Assembly (NCBI GenBank): GCA_022572865.1
Contig: JACZVB010000115.1
Location: 1-5,765, forward strand
Reading direction: 5' to 3'
DNA length: 5,765 nt
Source of the DNA: Chloroflexota bacterium
GTDB taxonomy: Bacteria > Chloroflexota > Dehalococcoidia > Plut-88900
In this document: one piece after another, positions 4,823 to 5,765 of the stretch
Layout: every line of letters starts with the position of its first letter
Numbering within the stretch: position 1 is the first letter of the stretch
Made by a program: the position numbers and the translations under genes
The notes under the pieces: model-generated
What the model was told of the DNA's origin: nothing
The model's input: only the letters and a program-made list of their open reading frames with translations
Databases searched by the model: none

Positions 4823-4967
4823 TTATAACGAGCCTTTTCTGAGATGGGATCAGCTATCTCCCCAACAGGCGCTTCCTCCTCCGCCGCATCCACCAATTCA
4901 CTCCGGGATCGTTATACCGGCCCCTCGAATTTCCGTGCAGGTCAGCCAGGAAATGGCCTTCCCCTCT
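4819..4967 (-). pseudogene. Unidentified frameshifted coding remnant between the enoyl-CoA hydratase and the dehydrogenase stub
   Basis: Directly after the hydratase stop, one minus-strand frame reads LAKEGKAISWLTCTEIRG and then AGITIPE before TGA (4900-4898). The frame shifted by one base continues ELVDAAEEEAPVGEIADP and then ISEKARYK, ending at TGA 4821-4819, which overlaps the dehydrogenase ATG as ATGA. Dropping a single base near 4900 joins them smoothly (ITIPEELVDAAEEEA). The acidic, helix-like composition and the exact coupling to the next start suggest a real former coding end of about 50 codons. I do not recognise the family. The frame stays open a little way into the end of the hydratase gene (an in-frame ATG lies about 45 codons before the TGA), so it could be a small gene or the tail of a larger lost one. 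Confidence 0.4.
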
Positions 4968-5765
4968 TTAGCTAGTTTTCTTTGGTTTCTTCTCCCGGGG
5001 CCGGGCTGAATAGTCGCCGAAGGGGCCATTCATCCACTGCAAGGCTGCCCTGAGGCCCTCTTTTTCGGATATCTCCATGAACCGCTGGCCGGCCTCCGAA
5101 TGAGAGGTGATAACCACTGTGTCCGCAGCCATATGCTGCGCCACGCCGTGTCCCATCATGGCCATGATGTTGTTGATCAGTGCTTTATGGGGTATCAAAA
5201 ACTCCAAGGGTACGTTGGAGATCCTCCGGGCCAAAGTTCGGACTTCCTCATCCAGAGTGTCTGCAGGAACCGCTTTCCAGACGAGACCTATTCGCTCTGC
5301 CGTCGTTCCGTCCAGCGGGTCCCCGGTCATCATCAGCTGCTTGGCCCACTGAGGCCCGACCAGGTAGGTCCACATGTGGGTTGGGACGGACCCCAGGCCT
5401 CGAACATCGGGCAGGCCGAAAACGGCATCCTGGGCGCAGATGACAATGTCGCAGGAGAGGGCGATGTCGTTCGCTCCGGCGAGGCAGTATCCGTGGACCT
5501 GCGCCAGTAACGGCTTGGCAAGGTTCCAAAGCTTATAACACTGGCCTGACATCTGCCGATACAAGAGCAGTTTGCTGGTCAGGGTCGGCTTCCCCTTTTT
5601 TCTATAATCCCCGGGCCCGACATCGTAGCCCGCCGAGAATGCCCGCCCCGCCCCCTTCAGGATTACTACGCGCACGTCATCATCCGCCTCCGCCTCCTCT
5701 GCTGCCGCCACAATTTCCCCGACGAGCTCTACGCTGAGTGCATTCAGTTTATCCGGCCGGTTCAT
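4968..5765 (-). CDS. Enoyl-CoA hydratase/isomerase (crotonase) family protein, 5' end off-window
   Basis: 265 codons are visible. The window edge falls on ATG in MNRPDKLNALS, a motif that normally lies 12-20 residues into the protein, so the real start is to the right and this Met is internal. Crotonase landmarks: AFSAGYDVG (42-50), the first oxyanion-hole segment; QVHGYCLAGANDIALSCD (89-106), the second oxyanion segment; FGLPDVRGLGSVPTHMW (116-132); and MMTGDPLDGTTAERIGLVWKAVP (145-167). Hydratases add water to 2-enoyl-CoA using two glutamates (E144 and E164 in rat crotonase); here the aligned residues are D100 and D120. Related environmental proteins often vary at these sites, and isomerase, dehalogenase or ring-cleavage members are possible. 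The C-terminus ends in a basic tail (RPREKKPKKTS). Downstream on the same strand lie two decayed pieces, then the dienelactone hydrolase. Confidence 0.88.
   Translation of the reverse strand: MNRPDKLNALSVELVGEIVAAAEEAEADDDVRVVILKGAGRAFSAGYDVGPGDYRKKGKPTLTSKLLLYRQMSGQCYKLWNLAKPLLAQVHGYCLAGANDIALSCDIVICAQDAVFGLPDVRGLGSVPTHMWTYLVGPQWAKQLMMTGDPLDGTTAERIGLVWKAVPADTLDEEVRTLARRISNVPLEFLIPHKALINNIMAMMGHGVAQHMAADTVVITSHSEAGQRFMEISEKEGLRAALQWMNGPFGDYSARPREKKPKKTS

Noticed and set aside
5100..5529. Several open frames on both strands inside the enoyl-CoA hydratase gene
   Set aside because: They are out-of-frame shadows; only the 4968-5765 minus frame carries crotonase motifs.
1..5765. CRISPR array, insertion sequence, toxin-antitoxin or defence system
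   Set aside because: No regularly spaced repeats, transposase motifs, terminal inverted repeats or defence-protein domains were seen on either strand.

Overview
The window looks like accessory catabolic DNA from an uncultured, moderately GC-rich bacterium. Two amidohydrolase-2 proteins, an enoyl-CoA hydratase, a dienelactone-hydrolase-like protein, a homocysteine S-methyltransferase-like protein and remnants of an acetamidase and a medium-chain dehydrogenase lie together. This mix is common in environmental Chloroflexota (Dehalococcoidia/SAR202-like), and also in Tectomicrobia- or Actinobacteria-like genomes. That placement is an impression from gene content and protein style, not a demonstrated assignment.

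Layout, left to right. Positions 1-424 (minus) hold the N-terminal 141 codons of an amidohydrolase-2 protein that runs off the left edge. Positions 622-1752 (minus) hold a complete paralogue of it, 376 residues. A possible 40-codon upstream ORF (1754-1876, minus) ends one base before that gene. Positions 1966-2334 (plus) hold the N-terminal third of an acetamidase/formamidase with two compensating frameshifts; it runs by an ATGA overlap into a complete homocysteine-methyltransferase-family gene (2331-3269, plus). A possible 27-residue membrane peptide (3269-3352) follows by a TGATG overlap. Then come two convergent minus-strand genes: a small DUF6295-like protein (3498-3755) and a dienelactone-hydrolase-family protein (3793-4557). 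The latter pair has a convincing promoter (-35 TTGACA, 17-bp spacer) and a perfect 16-bp palindrome further upstream. Positions 4690-4967 (minus) contain two decayed pieces: an N-terminal stub of a medium-chain (quinone-oxidoreductase-like) dehydrogenase, and before it an unidentified coding tail with a one-base frameshift. Positions 4968-5765 (minus) hold most of an enoyl-CoA hydratase whose start lies beyond the right edge.

Working together: the intact enzymes are of kinds used to hydrolyse, hydrate and open cyclic or aromatic intermediates and CoA thioesters, so a degradative locus is a reasonable inference, but no substrate can be named. The most distinctive signals are (a) repeated gene decay beside intact genes, each stub keeping its translational coupling to a neighbour; (b) substitutions at hallmark active-site or metal-ligand positions in three enzymes (methyltransferase, crotonase, dienelactone hydrolase); and (c) the palindrome/promoter module ahead of the dienelactone hydrolase. 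I see no RNA genes, CRISPR array, insertion sequence or defence system.
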